The notes under the pieces are model-generated. The model had not been told where the DNA came from. It searched no databases and worked only from the letters and a program-made list of their open reading frames with translations. The position numbers and the translations under genes are program-made. From Sorex araneus (Eukaryota > Chordata > Mammalia > Eulipotyphla > Soricidae), in NCBI RefSeq assembly GCF_027595985.1, contig NC_073303.1, positions 362,627,517 through 362,691,516 of the forward strand: DNA of 64,000 nt, read 5' to 3'. Below, piece by piece: positions 35,850 through 47,385 of this stretch (position 1 is the first letter of the stretch; every line of letters begins with the position of its first letter).

Positions 35850-36340
35850 GTTCCCAGAAGAGAGCGATGCAGAGTCTCCTGCCCCCGGGCCAGGATGTCC
35901 TCACCAGGCCCCTTGGAGATTCTCTCCCCGCCCCAAGCAGAGCCCTGGCAGCAGAAAACATCCAGAACCCAGCCACAGCCATGCTCAGGGCCACTCTCCA
36001 CACGCTCGGACGAGCCTCACGCATGAAGGTAACTGGCAGAGAAACCCGGGGCTGAGATCTCCAAGCCTGCTTGGACCCGGACTGGGCCTCCTCCACTCAG
36101 ATCCCCATTTTCTGCAGTCACACCCACAAACTGGAAAGCTCCCTATGGTGTATTCGATATGCCAAATGCAGTGACAATAACGGGTCTCATTCCCCTCATT
36201 CTGAAAGAGCCTTAAATACAGCACTGTTTGGAAGGACGTAGAAGGAGAGGCTGCTAAAATCTCTGGGACAAATGGAGACATTACTGGCTCCCGCTTGAGC
36301 AAATCAATGAACAACGGGATGACAGTGAGACAGTGTTTCC
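35850..36340 (+). mobile_element. Composite retroposon type II with RTE-like tail, copy 1
   Basis: A GC-rich unique 5' part (about 35855-36115: CCGGGCCAGGATGTCCTCACC, GCCACAGCCATGCTCAGGGCC, CGAGCCTCACGCATGAAGG) is followed by the type B tail in long form: GTGTATTCGATATGCCAAATG, TCATTCCCCTCATTCTGAAAG, GGAGAGGCTGCTAAAATCTC, GGGACAAATGGAGACATTACTG, GAGCAAATCAATGAACAACG. It matches 49584-50164 on the opposite strand. Overlapping open frames on both strands are composition effects. Confidence 0.75.
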
Positions 36341-36830
36341 TTCAGTTACTTTGGTCAATATCATAGATTTTAATGTACAGATTTTAGTGTACAGATCTTT
36401 CATGTCTTTGTTAAATTTATTCTTAGGATTTGTAATATTTTTAAATGCATTGTAAAAGGGATTGTTTTCATATTTCTCTTTCTAAAAGTTAATTATTAAT
36501 GTATAATGATCTGATTTTTGTACATAAACTTTTGTATGCTGCAACTTTAAGATTCTAAGTTATTTTGGGTGGAGTTATAAGGCTTTTCTCTAAATAATTC
36601 CATGACACACGGAAATAATATTGTATAATTTCTTTCTGATTTGCTGACATTTAATTTACTCTTCTGGGGGAAGGAGGACTTAATTTCTCTTCATAGTACT
36701 TCCAGTACTGTGTGAATAGAGTAGTAGTGTGGATATCCTTATCTTATTATTTATTTTAGATAAAAACCTTTCAGTGTGATAAAGTATGATATTAGCTTTT
36801 CATATGTGAACTTTATTATGTCACACAATT

Positions 36831-37687
36831 GTAGAGTATTAGGGTGGGCACATTTTTATTACGGAATTATTCAGTCTTCCACAGCACCAATGGAATACTT
36901 TGTATGCTCAATTATAATTCAGTCTAAGCAATCCTAATTCTGACTCTTGTGGAAGACCACCAAACATTTTAATAAATTTATAGACGAGAGTGGAGGAAGA
37001 CCCCTCTCAATGTCTGCCTTTATGTTCATTTTGCATTTGCACAGTAGCTAAAAGCTTTCCTGCATTATGGCTGACAGACACATACATAGATGAGTACTAG
37101 AGTCAGGAAGAACCTGCAGTTACTTTCCTGAAAGATTTGTGAGAATGTATGTTTGTTTCATTCCTCTTCCAGTCCTGTAATAACTACGGCTCCTATCTAC
37201 CACTCTTTTCCTTGAAACTGAGCCATTCTTTTGGACCAGGTTTGGTAGCAGGGGCACCCAGCACCATGATTGTGGGCAAGATTGCTTGACATTCTCTTAG
37301 GCATAAACACTTAGTTCCCTTAGCTCACCGCTCACTTGCAGTGCAGTGGGGAAAGAGGAAAACGAAGGGGGGGGTATTGATAGAAAAAAGGAACCCCTTT
37401 TCCTTGTTGCAGTGAACACCAAACAGACTGAAATGTATATTAGCCGCTGTGATCTTTCTATCCTTCACTTTTCACTGAAAAACAGAGGGAAATCAAGTGT
37501 CATTCATTTGTCCAACAGAAAAAAATCAAGATCAGGAACCTTGATCCATGGGATTAGTCCATGGGATTAATTTCAAACAAGAAATTTACTCAACACAGGG
37601 ATTATGACGATAAGGGCACTGATAATAACAAAGATAAAATGTAAACAACTGATAATTCCTCAGAGTAAGAAGGAAGGTCTTTGTAGG
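36831..37687. other. Intergenic stretch, no supported feature
   Basis: No exon, RNA gene or recognisable repeat is seen. An open frame at 37346-37570 is unconvincing. Confidence 0.4.
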
Positions 37688-37858
37688 GGTCCTGAGTGAT
37701 AACACAGAGGGTAGGGTGCTGGTCTTGCACACAGCTGACTGAGTTTGATTCCTGGCATCCCATAGTGTTTCCCGAGCTCACCAGGAGTGGTTTCTGAGTT
37801 TGAGTCAGGAATAATCTCTGGGCATTGCTGAGTGTGGCCACCGCCCCCCCCCTCCCTC
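37688..37858 (+). repeat. SINE type A
   Basis: GGTCCTGAGTGATAACACAG, GGTGCTGGTCTTGCACACAG, GAGTTTGATTCCTGGCATCC, CATTGCTGAGTGTGGCC; a C run replaces the usual A-tail. Confidence 0.75.
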
Positions 37859-38207
37859 AACCAAAGAAAGAAAGTCTTTGTAGTCAGTCAGTGGAAGTGA
37901 AGTTCATTTGAGAAAACTATATGGACAGATATATTGTTTTCATGAGTTTTTTTTTTTGTAGTTGTGTCTTTTAAGAAATACGTTGGAATTGTTCCTTGAG
38001 ATTTGTTATGAGTAATACATTTAACTAAAACTTGGAATTTAATTTTAGCAAAGAGTCTTTAGCTTGGTCCAGAGCTTTTTAGCATAACACCAAATCTGTT
38101 TTTGATGTTTTGATGAATATTATATTCTCCCTTGGATCATGATCATTCCTTCTCCCCTCAATAAATAAATAAAAACAAAATTGAAATTCATTGACCAATT
38201 TTAGGGC

Positions 38208-38350
38208 CAAATGTTAATACTATTTTTGTTTAAAGGCCATGCCTCAAAAGTTGTGCTCAGGGTTTATTTCTGGCTTTGTTCTCAGGGATTACTCCTGACA
38301 GAGCTTGGAAGACTATGTAAGGTATGGGGGATTGAACTAGGGCAAAAGGC
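38208..38350 (-). repeat. Old SINE fragment, host of the next insertion
   Basis: Antisense: GTGCTCAGGGTTTATTTCTGG, CAGGGATTACTCCTGACAG and GGTATGGGGGATTGAAC. It stops where the younger SINE inserted. Confidence 0.55.
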
Positions 38351-38373
38351 TTTTATTTATTTATTTGTTTGTT

Positions 38374-38543
38374 TGTTTTGCTTTTTGGGTCACACCCTGT
38401 GATACACAGGAGTTCCTCCTGGCTCTGCACTCAGGAATTACCCCTGACGGTGCTCAGGGGACCATACAGGATGCTGGGAATTGAACCCGGGTCGGCTGCG
38501 TGCAAGACAAATGCCCTACCCACTGTGCTATCACTCCAGCCCC
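38374..38543 (-). mobile_element. SINE type A, young, nested with TSD
   Basis: Antisense and well conserved: TTTGGGTCACACCCTGTGAT, CTCTGCACTCAGGAATTACC, GGGACCATACAGGATGCTGG and ATCACTCCAGCCCC. The flanking repeat AAAAGGCTTTTA is at 38344-38355 and again near 38546. Confidence 0.9.
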
Positions 38544-38684
38544 GAAAAAGGCTTTTAAAATGTTTAAAAGACATATGGACCAAGTTGATAGTTGTAAAGC
38601 TTTGACTATTATGCAAAAACTGGATGTTTTCTTTAGACACAACAACTTTCAGACTATCTGAATACATCTTAGACAGGGAACCTT

Positions 38685-38888
38685 TTTTTAAAAAAAAAAA
38701 ATTATTAGTGAATCACCATGAGGTATTTACAAACTTTCTTGTTTGCATTTCAGTCTACAATGATCATTTACCCACCCCTCCACCAGTGCCCCTTCTCCTC
38801 CACCAATGTTCCCAGTATCCCTCCCACCACCCCCACCTGTCCACCGTCTCCCCATCCCGCCTTTGCAGCAGGGCATTCCCTTTAAGAC
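38685..38888 (-). repeat. Antisense L1 3' UTR fragment
   Basis: A-tail complement, TTAGTGAATCACCATGAGGT, CCACCCCTCCACCAGTGCCC, CCACCAATGTTCCCAGTATCC and GCAGGGCATTCCCTTTAAG, the same 3' UTR as at 58753. Confidence 0.75.
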
Positions 38889-39951
38889 AGGGCACCTTTA
38901 ACCCACGGGCTACCAAGTGACACATTGTGCCTTGTCCTCTGCAGTTCCCAGGAGACAGCTCAGCGAGGGACTCCTCTTCCTCACCTCTAGCAGTTCTTCA
39001 ACCACTAGAGACCTACAGGGTTTCCGGGAAACAAAAAACAACTCTTGCTAAATGGTTTAGTAACTCGAGGCTTTCTTTAATAGTTGAATTATCATCCAGA
39101 TGATTAGAGGGAAACCGACCCATTAAGCAGTAACTCCAAACCTGAACGTGCTAGTTCAGTAGGAATCATTCCTCGGATTTTCAGAGAATTTTTCTTTGAA
39201 GATATAAGAGCAGCTAAGCACCAATGTCAATTGGGACTCATTGGAGAGCCAGCCCAAGTGTAATGGGGGTAGTACTTATACTCTAAAAGACACTTTAAGT
39301 GGGATAGAAGAACTAAATACGGAAGTACTTCTCCTTGAAGGACTATTCTTTTGTGTTGGGAAAAAGAGAAATAGACAGGGATCTAAGTACCTCTATAAAC
39401 TCTAAAGGAATCTTGATCAGCCTCAGACTAAAGTGAGTTGGTTCTTACATAAGTAAATTCAAGCATTTGTTGTGTGTAGTGTCCTAACAATATTTTTCTA
39501 ATTAGTAAAATGTTTTATTCTAAGGAAAAAAATTTAAAGTGTAAACAATGTTTTTCTTATTAACATACAGTAGGAAGCACTATATTTTGGTATTATACTG
39601 CATGGTTTTTATTTTTTTCTCTGTAGATATTCTCTCCACTCTTCCCCCTCTGCCCCCCCCCCATGTAAGAAAGTGCCTCCTGTTTTTGGAGACTGCTTTT
39701 TTTTTTAACCTACTTAGAAATTTACAACAAAGTCTCCCCATGCCAAAAAATATTATTCTATAGCACAATAATTTTAAATGACTCTAAAATAATGTATTTT
39801 AAGGACTCCTGATTTAGATGATTTTCTATATTTGGATGTCTAGATTGATTTCTATTTTTGTGATAAAGATCAACATTGAAATGCATGTTTTAGAATACAT
39901 GAATAATTTTTCACACCAGATAGGTTTTTATATCTAAAATATGAGCAAGGG
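38889..39951. other. Intergenic stretch, no supported feature
   Basis: No exon, RNA gene or recognisable repeat. It contains short T and C homopolymer runs near 39640-39700. Confidence 0.4.
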
Positions 39952-40150
39952 GGGAGAGGCGAAGCTACAGTGCAGCAAGGAGGGCATTTGCCTTACTTAC
40001 AGGCGGCCAACCCGGTATGACCCCCAGCACCCCAAATGGTCCCCAGAGCCCAGCAGGAGTGATCTTTGAGTACAAAGACTGGAATAAACCCTGAGCACCA
40101 GGGGTTGTGGCAAAACAACCTAAATAAATAAAAGAAAATAAAATAAAATT
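39952..40150 (+). repeat. SINE type A
   Basis: GGAGAGGCGAAGCTACAGTGC, GGGCATTTGCCTTACTTACAG, ACCCCCAGCACCCCAAATGG and CACCAGGGGTTGTGGC with an AATAAA-like tail. Confidence 0.75.
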
Positions 40151-40470
40151 GTGCAAAATGTTTAAGACATTTTACTTTATTGTTCTTCAGAAAGTTTGTA
40201 CAAAGTTTCTTCTTAACAAACAAGAAAATAAAAAAAAGGTTTTTTTTACAAATAAAAAAAGTGTCTGGAATCTTTATAAAATTGATTCATCAGATTTAAC
40301 AGTATCAATACAAAATCCTGCTACAATTGATGAGAATATCAGTTAAACAGTATCTAAGTGTTTTTATGTTATGATCAATAATTCTGGACAATGATGTTTT
40401 GCTCGTCAATTACCTATATTTGTATTACCTATATTATCTATATTCTTACTGAGGTGTAAGCAATATTTAT

Positions 40471-40620
40471 AGGGTCCATATCCAGCAGTTTTCAGGGACA
40501 GCTCTGGAAGTGCTGACGCAGTTGTGGCAGTGCGCTGGATGGCAAGGATGGCACATGGTGCTGGCAATAAATTCAGAGTCTCGCATGTGCTCTATCCTGT
40601 GAGCTATATCTGGCTCTATA
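40471..40620 (-). repeat. Old SINE fragment
   Basis: Antisense: GTCCATATCCAGCAGTTTTC, GGCACATGGTGCTGGCAAT and CTCTATCCTGTGAGCTATATC. Highly diverged. Confidence 0.45.
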
Positions 40621-40849
40621 AACAATGTTTAAATATTTAAAAGAGAATTACTTGGGGTATCATATATAACTATTTCCTCACCTTGTAAATTATACTTCAA
40701 GTAAGCTTTGGTAATAAAAGTTAGAAGTATAAAATTGTATCTGCAGATCTTGAATCTTTATTTTTCTGCTGTAAGTACCAGACTTTTAAAAAATTTAGAA
40801 TGTTAATACTAGAATTTCTCCAATACTAAAGAAAATATACATATATGCA

Positions 40850-40929
40850 TTTATGTGTGTGTATGTGTTTGTGTATGTGTGTGTATACACTTCTCCTTCT
40901 CCTCCTCCTCCTTCTTCTCTTCTTCCTCC

Positions 40930-40960
<31 letters not shown>

Positions 40961-40975
40961 CTTCTTTTTTTTTTG
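40850..40975 (+). repeat. (TG)n and (TTC/CTC)n simple repeats
   Basis: Imperfect TG repeats at about 40854-40888 are followed by a polypyrimidine CTC/TTC tract to about 40965 and a T run. Poly-Cys-Val and poly-Arg frames over it are artefacts. Confidence 0.9.
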
Positions 40976-41130
40976 TCATACCTGGTGATGCTCAAGGCTT
41001 ACTCCTGGTTCTGAAATCAGCAGTCTCTCCGGGCGAGCTCCGGGAGCCATCGGGGTTCTAACATGCACTGGCGGTGCGCTGGCTGTGTGCAAGGTAAATG
41101 TCCTACACGCTGTGCTATCTCTCCGGTCCT
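40966..41130 (-). repeat. SINE type A
   Basis: Antisense: TTTTGTCATACCTGGTGATG, CTCAAGGCTTACTCCTGGTTC, TCGGGGTTCTAACATGCAC and TGTGCTATCTCTCCGGTCC. Confidence 0.75.
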
Positions 41131-41288
41131 TAATGTGCCACTTCTTACTATAATCTTTAATCCATCCAAATTTATTATGGTTGATTTTATAAGACAAGGT
41201 TCCATTATCTTTCTTGGTGGAGTCGTTCAGCAACTTGGAGGAATTAGCATCTGAGAGACCACCTATAGAAAAGATGGTCTAAAGGAAT

Positions 41289-41545
41289 GCTGGAGTGATC
41301 GCACAGCATGTAGGGTGTTTGCCTTGCAAGCAGCTGACCTGTGTTCAATTCTTCCGCCCCTCTCGGAGAGCCCGGCAAGCTACTGAGAGTATCGCGCCCT
41401 TATGGCAGAGCCTGGCAAGCTACCTGTGGCATATTGGACATGCCAAAAACAGTAACAACAAGTCTCACAGTGAGAGACGTTACTGGTGCCTGCTCGAACA
41501 AATCTATGAGCAATGGGATGACAGTGACAGTGACAGTGAAAGGAG
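41289..41545 (+). mobile_element. SINE type B
   Basis: TGCTGGAGTGATCGCACAGC, GTTCAATTCTTCCGCCCCTC, CTCGGAGAGCCCGGCAAGC, GGCATATTGGACATGCC, ACAGTAACAACAAGTCTCAC, GACGTTACTGGTGCCTGCTCG, GAGCAATGGGATGACAGTG. Near-repeats AAAGGAATG and AAAGGAGTG flank it. Confidence 0.92.
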
Positions 41546-43268
41546 TGGAAATACCTGTGGGTTTTGTGGTTTTGGTCTTCGGTTAGCTATATCCCAAAGT
41601 ATATGGGAGGAAAATTCCTTAATTTGTGTCTCTGAGCTTTAATAATGCCCACAAGATGTCCGTGTTTCCATTTTGAACTAGAAATTGAGTTAATTTGATC
41701 TGAAAAGATTCTTGTCTACGTTGTCTGTACTAATAGGCTTCTAATATAGCTCTATCTATGCTCAATATCCCTTTTGCTAAATTGATTGAGCTCTTTCTTG
41801 GGTTATTTAGGACTCACTTATCTTTTTATCAACCTTTTCTGTTTGCACATTTTCTTCATAAATGCAGGATTCCTTTTTCTTTGTTGTTTTTATTCTGTAG
41901 ATCTGCCTCTAACCAATTATGCAGAAAGTGTGAACATACATATTGAATGCTTAATGTCTCTGTGATTTGGATGTTCCAAAAAGAGCAGACTCTTGATAAA
42001 GTTTGAAAGTTTTAAATAGCTCTTTCATAAAAACGTAAGTAGTGTTACACCTACTTTAATATTTTCACCAGAAAAAAATTATGCCAGAAAAAATTAGTTC
42101 AGTTTATGGAAGCTATTAAGTAAATAATCTTTATGTTGCTAATAAGCATTCTACTTTCATATAAGATATTTTCTTAGGGAAAATGTACTTTTTTCTATTA
42201 TGAATACAATTTAACTTCTCAAAATGGGAGAAGTAATTATACTTGAAGCCCTGTTTACTCATGTTATAAAAGGTATTAAAAGGAGAATTTGGGGGGTAAT
42301 TTTCAGAAGATTACCTCTGCCTTGGTCAAAAAGAAAACAAAGTTTGTGAGGAAATATTTTAAAGGAAATATTTATTTAGCCAAAAGATGGATGTTAGAAC
42401 TTTCTGGAAAGCCAACCCTAGTGGTGGAGGAGAGACATCTGGTGGACACCAGTTGGAAAGAATGTGTCACCAGGCCCTAGGGAGCATTTGTAAAATACAT
42501 CTTCACAACAATAATATGAATCAATTAAAATAGCAGAGGGAAAGTATGTTAAAGATTTAAATTCTTACTCCATTGTCTTCCATAGCAACTTTTAAGTATC
42601 TTAAAATCAAATTTTAAAATGAGATATGTGCTTTTATTTTTGTAGCACGCTAGTAAGCACCTCTAAATGTTTATGTTCTTTGCTCTGATTACAAGTATTA
42701 ATACATTCACTTGGGTATAATATAAACAATGATGGGCTATCCAAGAATATGAAAGAAAATTTTTTATAATTGTTTTATTCTGTATTGCTCTCATTAATTT
42801 ATCACATTTAAAGAAGACAAGAAAAAACAATCTAATTTCTGGAAAAGTGGCACTACTATATTATCTAAAGTATATAAAGATATATGTGTAACTTTAACAA
42901 AGATGTATTCATTATAGTTTATAGAAATTAAAACTAATAAATAATTTGCATTTTTTTTGCTAGGGGAATGGTTAAATAATAGAGGATTTCATGACAATGA
43001 CACATAACTAATGCAAAGAACAAGACAGATTTTTATCTCCACTAAATTATCTTCAGAACACATGATAGAATAAAATAATGTATGTAAGAAGGCTATATGT
43101 TAATATGAATATTATCTTGGAAGTTTATGAGATAATTGATAAAGCTCTGAACGGTCAAGTATTAAACTTTCTATTCAATGAATACTGCAGGTCTCAATCA
43201 TTACAACTAAGAGAGTGAATTTTTGGGATAAAGAAAAGTATGATATTTTTATCAATATGAAAACATTG
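41546..43268. other. AT-rich intergenic stretch, possibly old L1 in part
   Basis: About 41700-41900 is pyrimidine-rich and might be antisense L1. The rest shows no recognisable feature. Confidence 0.3.
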
Positions 43269-43555
43269 GGCTGGAGTGATAGCATAGTGGGTAGGGCATT
43301 TGCCTTGCACGTGGCCGACCTGGGTTCAATTCCTCCATCCCTCTCAGAGAACTTGGCAAGCTACTGAGAGTATCCCTCCTGCACGGCAGAGCCTGTCAAG
43401 CTCCCAGTGGCGTATTTGATATGCCAAAAATAGTAACAATAATAAAAAAATAAATAAATAGTAAAAAAATAGTAACAACAAGTCTCATAATGGAGATGTC
43501 ACTGGTGCCCGCTCGAGCAAATCGATGAGCAAGGGGATGACAAGTGACAGATAAA
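43269..43555 (+). mobile_element. SINE type B with internal A-rich expansion
   Basis: GGGCTGGAGTGATAGCATAG, GTTCAATTCCTCCATCCCTC, GGCGTATTTGATATGCC. Between the two halves of the tail, AGTAACAATAATAAAAAAATAA shows a local expansion and a duplicated AGTAACAA. It ends GAGCAAATCGATGAGCAAGG and GACAAGTGACAG. Confidence 0.9.
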
Positions 43556-43569
43556 ACAAGTGATAACTA

Positions 43570-43618
43570 GGCACAACTCCTGAACATCTTTGGGTGTGGC
43601 CCCCAAATAAACAAAAAG
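43570..43618 (+). repeat. SINE type A 3' end fragment
   Basis: GCACAACTCCTGAACATC, GGGTGTGGCCCCCAAATAAA: only the last third of a type A copy, 15 bases after the type B element. Confidence 0.55.
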
Positions 43619-43817
43619 TGTTCTAAGTGATTCATTATATTGGTGGACATTATACATGGATTTTGCAGCTAAAAGTCTATAGAAAATGTTTTAACAGGAA
43701 TTTTTGTAAATTTTAGGTGCCTTAATATCAAAACTCTAAGGAGTCATCTTTATAGTATTTTAAAATTAAGATTATTAGTTTGAAATTTGAATATTGAGGA
43801 CAAAATAAGAGTTTGGA

Positions 43818-43908
43818 ATCTCCTCCTCCTCCTCTTCCTCTTCCCCCTCCTCCTCTTCCTTCCCTTTTCCTTCCTTTTCTATCTCCTGTTCTTCCTCTTC
43901 CTCCTCCT
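43818..43908 (+). repeat. Polypyrimidine (CTC/TTCC)n tract
   Basis: About 90 bases almost free of purines, mixing CTC and TTCC units. Confidence 0.9.
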
Positions 43909-44033
43909 AAGAACTGGTCTATTCATCAGATCTCTGACTACACATAAAGTGAGGCTCATATTTGTGTGCTGCTACCATAACTCCACCATGGTAATTCTTC
44001 TACTACAAGGGTATGCTTCTCAGCTGGTATTTT

Positions 44034-45442
44034 TTTTTTAATTTTTTTATTGAATCACCAAGTGGAGGGTTACAAAGTTCTCAGGATTATGTCAGTTATA
44101 CAATATTCAAACACCCTTCCCTTCACCAGTGCCCATCTTCCATCACCAACCCCCCCAGTATATCTGCCGCCCCCTCCCACCTCTCTAGTCCCCACCCTTG
44201 TACGTGATAAGTTTCACTTCATTTGCGCTTATCTCGATTACATTCCATATTTCAACACACAACTCACTACCGTTGCTGGGGTTTCCCCCCAAAAAGGAAA
44301 AGACAGTCCTATTGCCAATGAGGCATTTGATAGTTCTCCATTACTAAGAATATAGAGATATTAAGTCCTGCTGTTTGTTACATAACTTTTCTTTTTCCCC
44401 CTTGCCCCGCGCCACCGAGTTCACGCCTGTTTAATAATCGCCACACTGTCTGACAAAGGGAAAAAAAACCGAAGAGGATGGTTATTTCCCGTCATCAGCC
44501 GGCGTGGGGCTCTGGCTTAGTTGATAGTCTAGTAGAGTGTCTGCAAGCAGTTTCTGGAACCAAAGGTCTTGCGCTGATATCGGCTCCGGCTCGAGATACC
44601 ACCAGCGTCCCGCTGGTCCATGTACCTAATTTTTCCCCTTATTTCCCATTCCCACGCCACCAGGTCTGTTTGCTTAATGGACATCACACTATGTTTGACA
44701 CCACACCACGTTTCTTCCCTAGAAAGAAGGATATTTCTTCTCAGCCGGCGTGGGGATATAGCTTAGTTCAGTCTAGAGAGATGGCTACCATTTTGATTGC
44801 CTTCAATATTTCAACCAAATACTTACTACTCTTGTTAGGATCACCCACAAAAGTCCGACCCATTAAGAAGGAACCATTACATATTGCTGATACTAAGATG
44901 ACATTAGGTAGCGGCCGCGCGGTTTTGGGTTTCTGTCTAAAGTCCAGGGGAAAAGTTGAAGGAGAGAGAGAGAGATTTCCGCACGGGGGACCTGGCGGAA
45001 ACTCTCAAGTCACATACTGCAGGTTGCTGGTGGGCTGCTGGTGTCCCAAGCAGCTGCCGCCTCTTCGTTAGTCATTCTGGGGGTGCGGGCGCGGAGAAAT
45101 GGGAAAGCCCACGTGGCTGCACTCTCTTTAAGTGTCCGATGTGGGCGGAGACCGGTACTTCCCCGCCCTCGATCCCCCGCCAGCCGCGCCGCGCATTTGG
45201 GTGCGTCTCTCCATTTTGTGCTCAGAGAAGTGGGGTAGATGCTGTGCTGTGCCCCGGAGAAGTTGAGGGAAAGAGAGAGAGATTAAAGAAAAAAAAAAAA
45301 AAGAGAAACGCCGGTCCCCCGCTCGGGGGACCTGGCGGAAACTCTCAAGTCACATACTGCAGGTTGCTGGTGGGCTGCTGGTGTCCCAAGCAGCTGCCTC
45401 CTCTTCGTCAGTCATTCTAGGGGTGCGGGCGCGGAGAAATGG
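44034..45442 (-). mobile_element. Composite retroposon type I, copy B, complete with 15-bp TSD
   Basis: The perfect TSD CTCAGCTGGTATTTT is at 44019-44033 and 45443-45457. On the minus strand the element starts CCATTTCTCCGCGCCCGCAC. A 122-bp unit occurs twice at period 340 (plus-strand 44981-45102 and 45321-45442). A single copy of the TTTTCCCCTGGACTTTAGAC unit follows, then the CpG-rich middle, the G-rich segment and the L1-like 3' end with A-tail complement at 44034. A 197-codon open frame antisense to the element (44478-45071) has no recognisable domain and is not conserved as an open frame in copy A. The element encodes no enzyme, so it must be mobilised in trans; the A-tail and TSD point to L1. 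Confidence 0.88.
44981..45442 (-). repeat. Two 122-bp units at 340-bp period in type I 5' region
   Basis: GGGGGACCTGGCGGAAACTC through CGGGCGCGGAGAAATGG occurs at 44981-45102 and 45321-45442 with only a few differences. Each is preceded by a GAGAGAGAGAGATT purine run. Confidence 0.9.
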
Positions 45443-45672
45443 CTCAGCTGGTATTTTAACTACTGCCTTGCAAGCCATGTTCACGTTTCAGTATGAAACT
45501 CAAATTTTAATTCTTTGAAACTTTTTCCCTATTTCCCCTTTTTCTCTACGAGCTCAGACTTATTTTTAATATAGATTCATAAGTGTAAGAGCACTTCTCT
45601 CAATCATATTTATTATATGAAAACAATACATAGAAAATTATATATAACATATATATGTTAATATATATTAAT

Positions 45673-47385
45673 GCTGATTTCCGACGCCTTGGCAAACGAG
45701 ACAGCGTCCCTAATTCTTGATTGTCCACGAAGGTTGGAACTCCAGATTCCTTCTCTCACTTGAGTGAAACGTGGTACTCCAAGCATAGCTCTTTTGATCC
45801 CTCTTTGGGATACATGAATAGCATTCTCATTCTGTATTCGTAGGGCCCAGGTCTCTGAGGTGTATGTTAGTGCAGGAAGAACAGTGGAGTCCAAGAGATG
45901 TGCCTGGAGCCGGAGTTTCTTTGTCCTCTTGACCACTTCTTCGACACACTTGAAGGTGTTCCGTGACACCCTCTTCCTCCTGCGCAGTTCAAGTGCCAGG
46001 TCGTTTGTCATGTTGAGTTCTCGACCTAGGTACACATAGCTGCTGCATTCAGAGATGTTTGTTCTGTTGAAAGCAAATGGAACATCAGGAACTATTGTCT
46101 TTGTGTCCACACTCACGGTCAAAGTCAGCCAGCATTCATGCTGCTTGGCTGATATTTGGTGATATTAGAACGATGTCATCAGCAAAGTGGAGGTGGTGTA
46201 GTTGCCAACTGTCTATCTTCACTTCCATTCCTTCCCATTCCAGTCATCACATGATGTTCTTGAGGGTGGCACTGAAGAGTTTCAGTGAAATGGTGTTGCC
46301 CTGCTGAACTCTTCTCTTTAGGTCAATGATCACTTCCTTGTAGAATGGTGAGATCCTGATGGTGAATCCATAATACAGCTCACGAAGGATCCTGATGTAT
46401 TGAGTTTTAACACCCTGTTTGGCTAGGGCTTTGATGACCACTTCAGTCTCAACAGAATCAAAGGCCTTCTTTAAGTCAATGAATGTTAGACAGAGTGGCA
46501 TCTTGAACTCTCCTGATACCTCAATGAGCTTGGTCACCGTGTGGATATGGTCGATCGTGCTGAATCCTTTTCAGAACCCAACTCGCTCACATGGTTGTCC
46601 TTCATCTAGTGTTATGCCTATTCTATTCAGGATGACTCGAGGGAACAACTTGTAGATGATGGAAAACAGGCAGATCAGGCGATAGTTGCCAATGTCGTGG
46701 ATGTCTCTGTTCTTGTACAACAGGACAGTCCTGCTGGTTTTCGATTGGGATGGAAACTTGCATTCAGATAGGTAGTGTGTGAAGAGCTGAGCCAGTGTAT
46801 TGACGAGTACTGGTGGAAGATTCTTCAGGTGTTTGGGTTTGACCTTGTCTGGACCGGGTGCTGTATGCTTCTTTATTGACAAAATGGTGTGTCGGATTTC
46901 AGAAGGGAGAATGCTGGGAATGACATATCTGTACTAGAAATTTGGTATGTGGGCAGGTGGATGTGGCTATCAAAGATATCCGAGTAGAAGTTGTGGATAA
47001 CCTTTTCCATTGCCCTTCTGGAAGATATGATAGATCCATCAGGACATCGGAAGGCAGTCGTCTTGTTTTTATAGTTGGCAAAGGACAGGTGGGTGTTGCG
47101 AATACTTGTCCTGGCTTCTGCCACATTGGCCACCACTGCTGCTCTTCTTTCTTTGAGGTCTTCCTTTATCGCTTCTCTGCACAGCTTTGTGAGCTCGAAC
47201 GTTAGCTTGTGGTTGCCTGAGGCTTGTGCCAAACCACATTGGTGAATGAGCTCGAGAGTTTCCAAAGACAGGCCTCTGCTTGTGGCTGTCCCACTCTTGG
47301 CATTTTTCATGCAATCATGGAGGTGCTGAACCAGTCGATTTTTCAATCCAGTGACATCATACTTGATCTTCTGCTCTTGCACCAT
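45673..47385 (-). pseudogene. RTE reverse transcriptase pseudogene
   Basis: Order on the minus strand: linker (47385-46873), fingers and palm beginning HTAPGPDKVKPKHLK (46865), LTFIDLKKAFDSV (about 46488-46450, RT motif A), QQGNTISLKLFSATL (about 46290, motif B), FADDIVLIS (about 46185-46160, motif C with the catalytic Asp pair), then NISECSSYVYLGRELN (46065-46018) and SETWALR. Frame shifts occur near 46880 and between 46247 and 46122. A stop at 46568-46570 is consistent with a decayed CGA. Motif B reads QQGNT where most RTE enzymes have a QGD-type core. It cannot encode an active enzyme. Confidence 0.85.

Larger units (their letters stand above)
33420..36830 (-). mobile_element. Long old L1, antisense, with three nested insertions
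   Basis: Antisense L1 ORF2 landmarks run through the interval: TTTCACTTAGTATAATGTCC (33808), GTGAGTATTGCTGCAATGAAC (34165), TTTATATATTTTGGATATTAAC (35090), GGATCTTTGTATTCTGC, CTTTCTGATTTGCTGACATTT (36630) and a final CTTTTCATATGTGAACTTTATTATG (36797). It carries many stops and is interrupted by a SINE, a type I composite and a type II composite. Confidence 0.75.

Noticed and set aside
35665..36174. Overlapping 120-140 codon open frames on both strands
   Set aside because: They lie in the GC-rich 5' part of the type II composite. Openness on several frames at once reflects composition.
44478..45071. 197-codon open frame
   Set aside because: It is antisense to the type I composite, in CpG-rich sequence with few stops. 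The corresponding region of copy A is broken by frameshifts and no domain is recognisable.
46077..47205. Plus-strand open frames of 75-90 codons
   Set aside because: They are antisense shadows of the RTE reverse transcriptase on the minus strand.
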